Source: Fragilaria radians (lineage: Eukaryota; Bacillariophyta; Fragilariophyceae; Fragilariales; Fragilariaceae). Taken from it: 64,000 bases of DNA. The translations under genes were made by a program, and so were the position numbers. The stretch covers positions 290,405 to 354,404 of the forward strand of contig CAAAJI010000022.1 of NCBI GenBank assembly GCA_900642245.1, in the 5' to 3' direction. Below, in pieces: positions 33,103 to 43,970 of this stretch; the stretch's first letter is position 1; each line of letters starts with the position of its first letter. The notes below the pieces were generated by a model. That model was not told where the DNA came from and did not search any database. It saw only the letters and a program-made list of their open reading frames with translations.

Positions 33103-35530
33103 TTATTGTCTTTTTGTTGGAAACTTAGTTGGTGAATTAGTCGGCTTATTGTCCGGAGCAGATCTGGTTAGTAAAATGGTTGGAGATTTTGTAGGAACAG
33201 GACTTTCGATTGAAAGTGTTGGAAGCTTTGTTGGAGCAGGGCTTGTAAATGTAATAGTTGGGGCACTTGTTGGAATAAGGCGATTAGGAGAGAAAAGTAA
33301 AGAGTTGGTGGGTTTCGAAGTAGGTCGCGGAGATGGACAAAGAGATGGCCTTAATGGTACTACAACGGCAGGCATCGATGTGAATTGTGAACATCCATAT
33401 CGAGCAGTCACTTTCACATTGTCCCATCCTGCAGATTCCGTTCCATTCAATGTTACACCACACCAAAGTTTGAGCCGTAACTGTCCGTCTAAGAATAGTT
33501 GAGACGTGGAGGGAATCTCAATTGTTATATGATGTTTCTGATCCAAAAAACTCAAATATCCCAGATTTTTGGGGACGCCGGTGCTAACAGATGTCCAATT
33601 CAGTCCCAATGGTGTCCTACCCGTTTGACGACCTTCATCGATCTTCTGGTCGAATTCCATTGCAATTTTTTCACCATCAATATAGATAGCCATACCATCC
33701 TCCCGATTCCAGCCATCAATTTCATAAAAATCTAATTCCATGATAATTGTTTCAGCCCTTCGTGGAACAAAAAACGTTTTGTATGGGAGTGGTAACTCAA
33801 CGGTGTACAGTCCAAGAAATTTACTAAACGCACTTATTTGACTTTTTTCAACTCGACCATTTATCCAACCTTTCAATGCAATTAGACTGTCCTGTTCTTC
33901 AAAGGTATTTATCTCAATCAGTTCTGATACTTTGTTGACTGTATTACCCGCAACGATACAATCATGACTGTCATCATGACCTGCCAAAGCGATACAACCT
34001 TTGCAAAATTCTAGTTCCGTCACCGCACCAGTTCCTGTGGTGAACAAGAGTTCTAACTTTTTCACATAAGGTTTCCCTACCACGACACGTTGAACAGAAT
34101 TGTCACCAAATCGAACAAAGTTGAAAAATTCCACGACATTATCGGTATAGGTTACCTGTAACCGAGAATCAAGCTCGTCCATATCTAGCACTCCCAAATC
34201 ATGAAAAAAGACGGGTGTGTCAAATACAAAAGATAGAGCCCCCCCAGCTGAACTAGGTATGGGACAAGTATCTGAACTGTTGAATTGTTGTAATATGAGA
34301 GCATCTATGAATCGAGCGAAGACGAGGATGTGAGTCCAGGGTCATGCACATCCAGCACGTGGACCGAGATGATATGAACTCATTTAGAAATATATATAAC
34401 TTACTTCCCAAAGGTTGACAATTCTCACCGTCAGTACCGATCATTCCACCGACGCCCAAACCGACACCTCCTCCACGGCAACTTTGATTTGGACTACCAA
34501 ATTCTAATTTGTTCGTTCGCTTTAAGCATGTTGCATCTCCAGTGTCAATAATCCGTGCGTTCACTGTCCGATTGATCAATGGGTTAGTGGCTTCGATGAT
34601 AAGACCATCTGCCTGCCATTGTCGAGAAATAGGCGTGCCTGCTCGGAGTACATTCCTTGTACTTGTCGTGGCAAAATCAATATTGACACATCGATTGCAT
34701 TCACGATCCATAGATGGAATAATGGATATGCCCATAGTTTCTAAAAGAGATATGACTCTCCCCTCATAACATTCGAATCTTGATATTAATTCCTCCTTGC
34801 TTATTTTGGAAACTTCGATGGTAACCATTGGCGATTTCCCCAAACATTTTGAATGCTCTGGTACCACTGATGTCAGTATTGCATTTGCAATGGATGATTT
34901 TAATTGAGGAACATACTGATTATTGAACCATTCCGTTGTACCCTTTACTACAGTTTGTAGCTTCCGTCTGGCATCCCTACATTCACAGAAACAACCACTA
35001 CAACCTCCTCCACCTCTCCAAACAAAGTTTCCAGTCATGAACCTTTGGAGTTCTCGTCTGGATGATGATTTCTTCGGGTTGGTACAAACTGCGGCCTTAA
35101 ATTCGACTGTCACATCGTTCCCACTAAAACCAATCGCCTGTAAAGGGGGGGAAGGAAGTCAGTAAGGCGTTCAATATGAAATCGAGTTGACAAAAAAACG
35201 TTTATCGTTTTCTATGTTAAAGTAAGAGCTCACATGACTTGATAAGAGGGAATTGATATCGTATCCCATCTTCATTTGATCACCAAGAGTACATATTGCA
35301 GTGATACTCGAATCAGGTTGAATACTAATAATGACTTCAAAGTAATGCTCAATTAACGTTTCATTGGCTGGACAGATTTCTCCAAAGAGATTTCGACCAT
35401 GCTGATGATGAGGAATTCCGTCATCAACAACCTGTAAGTGTTCAACTACGTTGTTAACTTGTCCCAAAACATTCTTAAGGGAAAGGAGGGAAATCATGAA
35501 TTTAATTAAGAGCATTGTTGTTGCTTTCAT
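33103..35530 (-). CDS. secreted protein with C-terminal PTxxPT repeats, unknown
   Basis: Three exons: 35530-35234, 35137-34405 and 34247-33103. Introns are 96 and 157 bp with GTGAGC and GTAAGT donors. The frame holds, giving 724 residues. A signal peptide is clear (MKATTMLLIKFMISLLSLKNVLG). Exon 2 carries a Gly/Cys cluster (GGGGCSGCFCECRD, about 141-154) followed by a helical region. Exon 3 encodes a beta-rich domain starting FVFDTPVFFHDLGVLDMDEL and later WNREDGMAIYIDG, resembling lectin-like or carbohydrate-binding folds often found in ciliate and stramenopile surface proteins; this is impression, not a match. The last about 90 residues are PTxxPT-type repeats typical of diatom wall-associated or adhesive proteins. 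No membrane anchor follows, so it is probably secreted to the wall or mucilage. Confidence 0.82.
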
Positions 35531-38500
35531 TTCTTATGGGCTTGAATTCGTGACTTCCGTTTCGAGCTAATGTTAATCACCTTCAAGCAGAATTACCGAC
35601 TAAAAATATATTATTGCCTCTAAACATGATTACCTTTGAGACTCAGCATCGACAACCGTTTTGCTAAGCCTTTTCGTTCTAGTGTCGCAGACAAGATCAT
35701 TTTCATGATTTTTGAATGACTGCTAATTCCCGATTCCATCGAAATATGCCCTTCGATCAACTTGACACAACGTTATCAATTATGAACTAAAATGATTATT
35801 TAGAGTACCGTTATGATGCTTGATTGGCAACTAAGAGAATGATTAACTAAACTTTCGGAATAAAAATTGATCAAGAAAACTCTTATTGGATTTGCATTGT
35901 ATGACACACTTGTAGATTTGCAATTTACATACTCATAAGAAAAAGTCATGATAACAAAGTAATACCTCTCCAATGATTGCGCAGGCAATCAATCAGCAAA
36001 TTTGGCATACTCTTCTGCTCTCCAATCTTTCCCCTTTTACCTAAAGCTCACTTTTAATAGTTATGTTCTGAAGCATATGCTACTCATGATCACCTAAAGT
36101 TTATTGAATTAATCGTAAATTCAACAATCATTTTGCTACAACTTAATCTTGAAAAACAAGAATTATCTATGAAATACTCTATCAACGAAATTTGACAGTT
36201 ACTGAAAAGACATATATTTTAAACAATAGAAGCTAAATAAATGTGACCAATGGTCACGAGAATCTTTTTCTGTAACAAGCCTTTCAAAGAGTCAAGGGCT
36301 TCAGCTTAGCTACCTCGCAAAGCAGCAGAATCCCCTTTAAATGATTCAACTTGAAAGTGAACTAGGATTTACAGACACTGTGCCCTATGGTTGTTGATAC
36401 AAAGAGATTTAAATACTTTGCTTTGTGCTTAAGCTAAATCAGTAAACAAACATTAAAGAATCTTGCCAGTCACATATACTTTGCAAACCAAAGTAACATC
36501 GAACTTGTGTCAAAATATCAGAATTATAGACTGCTAGGAAAAAAAGCACTACCGCCAAGATGATATGCATCAAATGATCGGTCATTGCTTTTCCTAGGAA
36601 TAACAATCGAAATATCAAATCGACTCAAATATTATATGCCATATATGATGCATGAAATAAGGAACATGTTAAGCTAGGACTATCCAGATGGAGATATAAC
36701 TGATGTCGCTTACCATCTGAATTCTCATAACTTGAAGAATTAAGGTATTTTCTTTTGCTCTTTGTTCTAAATCAGTAATCAACAATATGATCATCTCAAT
36801 TCTTAAGGGAATGAAGGGGTTATTGCATTGTGAGCAAGAAAAAAATATATGCTTGATCTAAACGTGTGAGAAATATTATTAACTTTCCTAATGTCTTTTC
36901 TTGTCTTCTTCCTGTAGAATTATCTATTTATTATTCTTAATGTACTGCCTTGAAATTTCTTCGACGTATAGATCTCGGGGAAATCACTCATAACCCTATC
37001 AAATAAGTGCATGGTGCTGTACTAATGAATCGAACGTAAAATGTTACTTGAATTTATTCAAAGAATAAAATCATTTTATTTTGTTTCAACATTTCCCTGA
37101 TATCAGAAGTACATCCTACTCTGAAAGTTATGCACCTAGAATGATATTTAATGCTGTATCAGAGTGGACGTATGATCCTTAATTACTTGAATGCTCAAAA
37201 ATTCTTGCCTTATCCCTCAGTTTAAACTTCACTCTAAGTGTCTGGTAATCAGAGCTTAGCACTGTTTCGCCTTGCCGTAGTGTGCTCCCATTCTGCCAAT
37301 CTAGTTCAATTAAAGTTTTCATTCCTATGGGAACCTGAATTCCAACTTTTATGTAGTTGCCTTTTGACTGATGCCATTTTCACTATTGCTTTTGTCAACA
37401 ATAAGCAAGATATAAGAAAGGCATCATTTTGGACGCTTATGAAATTTACAAACAGTAAGATTGTCAATGGATTATTGAGAATTAATGCAAAAAGTCAATC
37501 TACGTTTATATCTTGTTTATATCACTCATAGGACTAACATATGATACTGCATGCCACATGCCTTTAAGAGCTTAAAACTACATGGGAAAGTTATGGAAGG
37601 CTTGGACACTAACATGGAGGTTACATTTCCTATTTTGATGCTATGCAATTCTGAAGTCCAGAGTATCATGTTTACCGTGCTATTTATTTCCAGGGTCGGT
37701 TCATTTCTCACATATGAAATCAAGAATGCATGTAGGGATTCGAATTCTGTCTCCTTTTCCCAATTATTAATGAGCTTCAGAAAAATGGTGTTGATACGCT
37801 GACTGATTCTCCACGTATCCCTTCCCTTTCTATGGATCTTCTTCTTTGATCAACTCTGTGTTAGATATGATGTGCATTTAATATACTTTCTCAATCATAA
37901 GGATCTACCCTCGTTCTGCATACAAGAAATGACAATTAACTTGTATTGACTTACTCAGAGTTGTAATTGCTTCATTGCTTGAGTTTCAAATTTAATCCAA
38001 AAAATTGAAATTGGTCTCATCGTGAGAGTTCCAAATAAAAAATTACAATACAACTCAAACTCATCCCATCATAAATGGATACTAGTTCAAGATAGGGTAT
38101 CTACACAACATGAAACAGCATTTTCCCACTTTCTCTCTCTCGCTCCGGTCAACGCTTTATTGGGCTATTCCGAAGTAAAACTTTAGGGAAAAAATGGCCA
38201 AATCCAAAGGCAGTCATCACTCAAATAAATTCTAATACGCCATTAGGATGCGTAGTGACTCATTAAAAGTTGTACGCTGATAAATTTGCACATACATGTA
38301 TTTGTGAATGCCGATTGATCTGGATTTCTGTATGTTGCCCTATGGCGAGATATAGAAATAACGCAATTATAAATTATTATCTATTTTAGATTACTTTTAC
38401 TCTTTATCCTTGTGTAGTCTTAAAACTTCTCTCAGGGAAAGCTTCTTGACCCTTCTCAAGAGATGTTCGTGAACTCTCTTGAAGGATTAGATCTTGTTCT

Positions 38501-39394
38501 AAAGCTTCTCCCCAACTGCTTGGACAAGTCTCTTCAACTAATTCATAAGGACAATTTGGTGGTCAAAAAGGATAAGTTAGTTTATACCTTAGACTCTTTG
38601 TTGTTGGAGAGCTAACTCTTTAATTAGATCTTTATAGATCATTATTGTAGCCATCTTAGATTGGATCCGGTGCTGGATTGTGTAATGATACTTTCCATTT
38701 ATAAACAATACTGAATCTTCACTAAGTTTAACTAGTGAATCATGTATCATAGTTAAGCTTGCGCTAGATGTTTAACAGGATAGTTTAGCTATAACTACCC
38801 ATGGCTAGATAAGTAAATATATAATATTATTTTGATCCTACTACTACTTACTATGTACTAACGGTACAGGACGTCTCCTTATACCGGCACACGCACACAT
38901 CTCTTAGTTTAATATTTGCTTATTTGAAATGTTATTGTTTACTACCTATTGTGATAGGGATTAGCTTGTTGGTCCTTCAGTCAAGTTAGGTCAAATGTAA
39001 TCTCATGTATACATGGACAGTGTGAGCTTAACGCAATAAGTGTGATCAACATTTCTTCTGACTATGGAAAATGGTTCTTCTATTGCTTCCTTTTTCCTCT
39101 GTAGTATCGAATATTTGATGTTGTAAGAAAGTATGACATATGCTACAAAAAGTCAATGGGGATTAAAATTACTCATTCATAAAGCAAGTAATGTGTAATG
39201 AGGCAACTTTTCATCCTTACTGATGATATTTTCAAATAATGTAACGTAGAGAAGAGAGAAGGAGAGTTAGGATGTGACCTCCTTTTGCAATTTATCTGAA
39301 TTTTAACGGTTTTATGTCAACTTGATGAACGTGTACCAAAATATACTGCATAGTTTAGGATTGTGTCATTGCATAGTTATTTCTCCACTGCTCC
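35531..39394. other. long intergenic region
   Basis: Nearly 4 kb of AT-rich DNA. Short frames at 37238-37531 (+) and 37551-37802 (+) have no recognisable domain. An LTR-like repeat at about 38.7-38.9 kb is listed separately. The last about 150 bp should carry the APC5 promoter. Confidence 0.5.
38683..38920 (+). repeat. LTR-like repeat, forward copy
   Basis: Aligns with the reverse complement of about 56680-56905. Shared blocks in order: ATTTATAAxCAATA, CACTAA, AGTAAATATA, a TTACTATGTACTAA block, GGACxTCTCC and a CxCACACATCTCTTAGT block. This looks like a Copia-type LTR, standing here alone (solo LTR or remnant). Exact ends were not determined. Confidence 0.65.
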
Positions 39395-41503
39395 ATGGCC
39401 GATCGACCTACACCATCATCGATTGCTATTTGCACTTTAATCACTCTTTACGTTGATCCTTCATCGCCTATAGGCGAACTTGGTAACGGGCATCAAGATG
39501 AGTTAATAAACCTCTTACATTCCTTAGTCAGAACTCCAAGTCCTCAAACGATTTCAGATATACTAAACAAAATAGATGATGTCCAGGTCACAACGATATT
39601 GCATGAGACACTTCACGATGCATCATCGTCGATCGATGGAATGATAGATTTGATGATGTCGATACAGTCGATTGTAGTGGACGGGTCCCTTGGTGTATAC
39701 GTTAGAAGGGTCTGTCTCGGTTTTGATCATCTCTCCTTTGAGAACATGACCAGCCTATGGGAAGCTCTGCAGTATCAGACCGAGTGCCATGAGAATGAAA
39801 AAGATGTTACCTACGGAGCGTGGAACTTGTCGCCACTTCAAAAGCAGGAATTGCTAATGTTTCAGTGTCTGTCGTTGGATGATCCAATTATTTCTAAATC
39901 TAAATTTGCAATGAATCCTCAGGCCATCATGCTTTTAGAAAATGAAACAGAAATCCCAGCTGCTCATTTTTTAAAGTTTCTGAACCATCTTCAAGGAGGT
40001 ATCAAAAATTGTGCACTCGATGCCCTTCATCAGTACTTTGATTACGCCATGATTGCCGAACGTAAGGATATGAAGCGCCAAGTTGTGTTACATTACGCAA
40101 CACTTTTGTTGGCTGCTGTCTACCATGACTTTGGCGATATGGAACTCGCACATAAGGCAACCGAAGAAGCTTTACACGTCGCACAGCAATCCGGTGATCC
40201 TGCATGCGTTGCCTATGCCCTTTCATTCTTGTACCACGCCACTGGAAAAAGTGATTACTTACGCCAATGTGCCTCTAGAGCTCTACAGGCTAAACTACGA
40301 CCTTTAGTAGCAAGGGCTAACTTGGCTTTGGCAAAGGTGATAGCTCCTTCTCCTGGTGCATGGAATTCATTATTGCAAGCCACCACAGATCATTCTTCAA
40401 CATCATTGGATCGGCCTACCCACATTGACGATATTTCTTCCTCCGACGAAGCGATGGAGGTTCTAGGTCAGACTTCATTAATTGGGGCTGGAATTTGGGA
40501 AAGTATGGGACATTTAAAGATGTCTGAGTTAACCGCAGAAATCGCGTTAGAATGCTTCGGACAAAGTGTTTCCTCATCTTTGCGGGATGTTGCTCTTCAA
40601 AGTCTTGCTCGTAAAGCTCTGGTTGGTCCCCTTTGGATTGAGACATCGATTTCTCGTTATGGTATTGCTCTTTTATCCCTTCTGGATCAAGGAACCAAAA
40701 TCGGAACGCTGCTTTTGCTGCATGAATGGGCTGTTCGTCGAGGTGAATATGGACATGCAAAGACAATCATGCATTGCATCTGTAGTCAATTGCATCCTCG
40801 ACTTCCAAACTTCAAGGAAATTGAATATGAGGTAGAGGCACAGAATGCATTATCCATGGCACGAACTAATTGGATTGGTGAAGCAAGAACTAAATTGAGA
40901 AATTTATTGGAGAAATGTCGCAAAGAAAAAAAAGTTGTTCTCGAAGGCAGGCTCCTAATACAGTATGCTGTGATGGAGCTTGATGTGAATAAATCCGAAT
41001 TCCGATCATCCGTGAATTCGATTCGAACTTGCATCAAGCTAGCCTTAGATAATTCTATGGATGTAATCCATGCGATCGCGATATCTCAAATGGCTAAAGT
41101 CAATTACCGTTTGGGGAAATTGGATACTGCAGTAGCTATGCTTGTCGGAGTTCTACCAATGCTTCGTCAGAACGCTGATATATGGTTTGTCGGAGAGGCA
41201 TATCTGACTCTTTCCAAGTGTTTCTTGAAACGAGAGTCTATTGAGCTAGCATCATCGCACTTAAAGAAAAGTCGAGAGTTCTTCCTACAATGTCAAGATT
41301 GTGTACGACTTCAAGAAGTTTACTATTTGCAGAGTAAAGTATATCATAGCCAAAAAAATTATGCTGAAAGGGATAGATCAAGCCAGTTGTTTGTGGAAAT
41401 TTCTGAACACCTGGGAAAAGGAACTTTGCCTGCCAGCTTGGGTGACGTTGGGAGTATATCTCATCTGAAGCTATTGGCTCAAAGACAAGTTCATTCACAG
41501 TAA
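39395..41503 (+). CDS. APC5, anaphase-promoting complex subunit 5
   Basis: 702 residues, no intron, ATG 39395 to TAA 41501-41503. The N-terminus opens with the family-type PSSIAICTLITLYV segment. The APC5 domain is seen at about 188-216 (HFLKFLNHLQGG, ALDALHQYFDYAM), followed by TPR-like helical repeats (LHYATLLLAAVYHDFGDMEL, ACVAYALSFLY) to the C-terminus. Length is close to animal and plant APC5. As part of the APC/C platform with APC1 and APC4 it supports ubiquitination of cyclins and securin in mitosis, in the nucleus. Its stop codon is directly followed by the stop of the convergent acyltransferase gene, so the two mRNAs must overlap at their 3' ends. An open frame on the opposite strand is a shadow. 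Confidence 0.93.
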   Translation: MADRPTPSSIAICTLITLYVDPSSPIGELGNGHQDELINLLHSLVRTPSPQTISDILNKIDDVQVTTILHETLHDASSSIDGMIDLMMSIQSIVVDGSLGVYVRRVCLGFDHLSFENMTSLWEALQYQTECHENEKDVTYGAWNLSPLQKQELLMFQCLSLDDPIISKSKFAMNPQAIMLLENETEIPAAHFLKFLNHLQGGIKNCALDALHQYFDYAMIAERKDMKRQVVLHYATLLLAAVYHDFGDMELAHKATEEALHVAQQSGDPACVAYALSFLYHATGKSDYLRQCASRALQAKLRPLVARANLALAKVIAPSPGAWNSLLQATTDHSSTSLDRPTHIDDISSSDEAMEVLGQTSLIGAGIWESMGHLKMSELTAEIALECFGQSVSSSLRDVALQSLARKALVGPLWIETSISRYGIALLSLLDQGTKIGTLLLLHEWAVRRGEYGHAKTIMHCICSQLHPRLPNFKEIEYEVEAQNALSMARTNWIGEARTKLRNLLEKCRKEKKVVLEGRLLIQYAVMELDVNKSEFRSSVNSIRTCIKLALDNSMDVIHAIAISQMAKVNYRLGKLDTAVAMLVGVLPMLRQNADIWFVGEAYLTLSKCFLKRESIELASSHLKKSREFFLQCQDCVRLQEVYYLQSKVYHSQKNYAERDRSSQLFVEISEHLGKGTLPASLGDVGSISHLKLLAQRQVHSQ

Positions 41504-42751
41504 CTACATTCCTGGACTGTATAAAATAAATGGAAAACCCATGCTGAAATCAGAGTAAAATTCGCTTTGAATATAGCCGTCCGTAAACCAATGAGAAATA
41601 GGCAATACTGTGAAAAGAACCATGGCGGTAATAAGTGGTTTCGGCAACGTATGTTTGATCCATTGAAAAAAAATAAGGGGTGAGAATATGTATTCAAGAA
41701 GAATTACGACTCCATTCCAAACAAAGAAGAGGAATTGTCTTCCATAAATTATTTTCATGTGCTTGGTGAGTTCTGGAAAGAGTATATGCTTCATGTGAAT
41801 TACGGAACAAACGTATTCGTGTAAAATTCCTGAGAGTATGAATGTTGCAAGCAGTGCGACAGGCTGTGAAAGGCGCAGCTTCAATAATGGCTTGTACATC
41901 CCTCGTTTCAAAGAGTCATGAATCATCAAATTCCAGCGCCTTCCCCAAAAATCAGATGGAGACTGCGAGCCAAAGATCGGATTTTTCATTAATGCGATAA
42001 CCTTGAATCCTGTTAGTGAACTGATCAGAAAAGATACTGCACGAGTGCCAACGTCAAGACATTGATAAGTCAGGCATGCTACCGTAAAATTGTTCAGTAG
42101 GTGACCCCAATGTAAAAAATGCGAAATGTCAGAAAGTATGAAGACGCCTTTATCTCGAGGCGATGGAAATATGGCGTAGTCATAATGTGCCATAACCGCA
42201 ATGCTACAGATTAGAGCAATAGCCCTAAGGAGCAGCTGCTGAAGTTTTATTGCAAAATAGTCAATTGTAGCTTTCTTTGGTTTTCCTGTTTTGTAGTCGC
42301 GTTCAAAAGGTAAAATGGAAGCATAGTATCCAACGTATCTTGGTAAACTAGATTCTACACCTGGTGGAGAAGTATTAAAATATGCTTGTACATAGTTAAA
42401 TGGAACAATTACAGTGATTGCTGCGGCTCCAACCATAACTGATGTATTCATGACTCCAAATGCTCGAATGAAAAGGAAAGGAACCCACAGGACCATAGGA
42501 ATTACAATACCAAAGCCAAACAGAAAAGAAAACTTTGAATCTCGATTAGGGAGAATGACCTTGTATACAACGACTGCAAAAAAAGATGAGACTACCGCTT
42601 GCATTATAAGCATAGAAATTAAATGTATCCAAAAGGAAATTGGACCCAAAAGGATCACGACCGAGGATGATTCATTTCCGATCGAAAATTCTGTCAAGAC
42701 TGATCTTGTATTAAGATTTGAAGGATCTAGGATTCTGCCATATGATACCAT
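41504..42751 (-). CDS. wax-synthase-like MBOAT O-acyltransferase
   Basis: 415 residues, intronless, ATG 42751 to TAG 41506-41504. Eight or more hydrophobic segments. The diagnostic block NPIFGSQSPSDFWGRRWNL (257-275) followed by LSGILHEYV, with the catalytic His at about 311, is the plant-type wax synthase / long-chain-alcohol acyltransferase signature (MBOAT_2) rather than classical DGAT1. Such enzymes sit in the ER membrane and transfer an acyl group from acyl-CoA to an alcohol or diacylglycerol; which acceptor is used here cannot be told. Convergent with APC5 with no base between the two stop codons. Confidence 0.85.
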   Translation of the reverse strand: MVSYGRILDPSNLNTRSVLTEFSIGNESSSVVILLGPISFWIHLISMLIMQAVVSSFFAVVVYKVILPNRDSKFSFLFGFGIVIPMVLWVPFLFIRAFGVMNTSVMVGAAAITVIVPFNYVQAYFNTSPPGVESSLPRYVGYYASILPFERDYKTGKPKKATIDYFAIKLQQLLLRAIALICSIAVMAHYDYAIFPSPRDKGVFILSDISHFLHWGHLLNNFTVACLTYQCLDVGTRAVSFLISSLTGFKVIALMKNPIFGSQSPSDFWGRRWNLMIHDSLKRGMYKPLLKLRLSQPVALLATFILSGILHEYVCSVIHMKHILFPELTKHMKIIYGRQFLFFVWNGVVILLEYIFSPLIFFQWIKHTLPKPLITAMVLFTVLPISHWFTDGYIQSEFYSDFSMGFPFILYSPGM

Positions 42752-43272
42752 CAGAAACTACGGGATGCACGGAGGCATGTACTCAATAAATGTATTGCTT
42801 TGCAGATTTGACTTTCGCAGTCGTTTCTGGTCTAATTTGTAGTGGTACTTTACTTGCTTTCCCAAACGTTTTAATTTAATTTTTTTGCAATGAAAAAAAT
42901 TTCTTTGTCCATGATAACTGATCTCTCGAAAGATATATACCGTTTGTTCAAACCAGCTCGTACTATGATAAGGTTTGGATGAGATTACATCATTAACGGT
43001 ATTGAAAAGTCCGAGGAACTTATGTCCTTTCAACATTGCATAGCCTTCTGGAACACAGGTCTATTTACCAGCTTACTCAGTTTTATAGGAAAACATTGTA
43101 TCAATCGGTATGGGATTCTTTTCATTAACACCAACAATTTGAATCCTCAAAATTCTCATTGAGAATCCAAGTTCAAACAAGAATGCAGATTGACATTGAC
43201 ATATGCCTTCAAAAGACCATAGGAAGCAACTGCAGGTTAAGAAAAACAAATTTCAAGTTATCAGAGGTTTAG
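42752..43272. other. 5' flank of the acyltransferase gene
   Basis: An open minus-strand frame (42758-43036) ends just before the ATG at 42751. It has no domain and is probably 5' UTR or promoter. The right part leads into the Harbinger relic. Confidence 0.45.
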
Positions 43273-43970
43273 ATGTTAATTCAGAGAAAAACATCCCCTC
43301 TTGAACTTCTATTTCTTGGTGCCTTGCAATACCTTGGCAGAGGCTTTACTTTTGATGATATTGAGGAAGACACATTCATCAGTGCTGATGTGCATCATTG
43401 TTTCTTTCACAGTTTTACAAAATGGGGTGCAGATTTCTTGTCAGTTGCAGAGGTCACGGAATGCAGGGAAGCATACATGATTGCTGGGCTTCCAGGATGT
43501 ATTGGCAGTTCTAACGCAACCCATGTTCCGCTAAAGAAAGTGGTCATTCTCTTTACCATGCTCACCTTGGATTCAAATCCAAAACCACAACAAGAATGTA
43601 CAGTATTGTTGTGAATCACAAACGTCGAATTTTGAGTTCATCAAGTGGTCATCCTGGGAGGTGGAATGATAAAAGAATAGTTAAGTTTGATCCGTTTTTG
43701 GAGAGGCTACAAAATGGTGAGTATGATGACATGCTTCAGTTTGAGCTACTCAACAAAGAAAGCTCCAGTGAAATTGAAGGATTTAAAGGTGCCTATGTTA
43801 TTGTTGATAATGGTTACTTGGATTGCTCTATAACTGTTCCTGCAATTAAAAATTCCTGTGTTTGGGATGAAATCAACTTTTCACATTGGCTGGAATCCTT
43901 GCAAAAAGATTTAGAATGCACACTTGGGATTCTAAAGGGAAGATGGTCTATTTTGAGCAATGGAATTTGA
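43273..43970 (+). pseudogene. PIF/Harbinger transposase with one frameshift
   Basis: Two overlapping frames together cover most of a Harbinger DDE domain. The first (43273-43614) includes FGALQYLGRGFTFDDIEE-type sequence and the block AGLPGCIGSSNATHV, where the usual first Asp is Asn. The second (43596-43970) reads NHKRRILSSSSGHPGRWND, VDNGYLDCSITVP (second Asp intact) and LEKDLECTLGILKGRWSI-like sequence (third acidic residue intact). A frameshift near 43.6 kb separates them and the N-terminal part is missing. This copy is younger-looking than the one at 30.4 kb. Confidence 0.85.

Noticed and set aside
33002..33502. 166-aa plus-strand frame rich in Val/Gly
   Set aside because: It is the antisense of the PT-repeat tail of the secreted protein; its repetitive composition mirrors the PT repeats.
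37238..37802. Two plus-strand frames of 97 and 83 aa
   Set aside because: No domain, AT-rich, and the opposite strand is equally open; no support as genes.
40416..40766. 116-aa minus-strand frame inside APC5
   Set aside because: Antisense shadow of a strongly supported gene.
42758..43036. 92-aa minus-strand frame just upstream of the MBOAT gene
   Set aside because: Lys/Tyr-rich without domain; better explained as 5' UTR, and the MBOAT has its own good ATG with expected start region.
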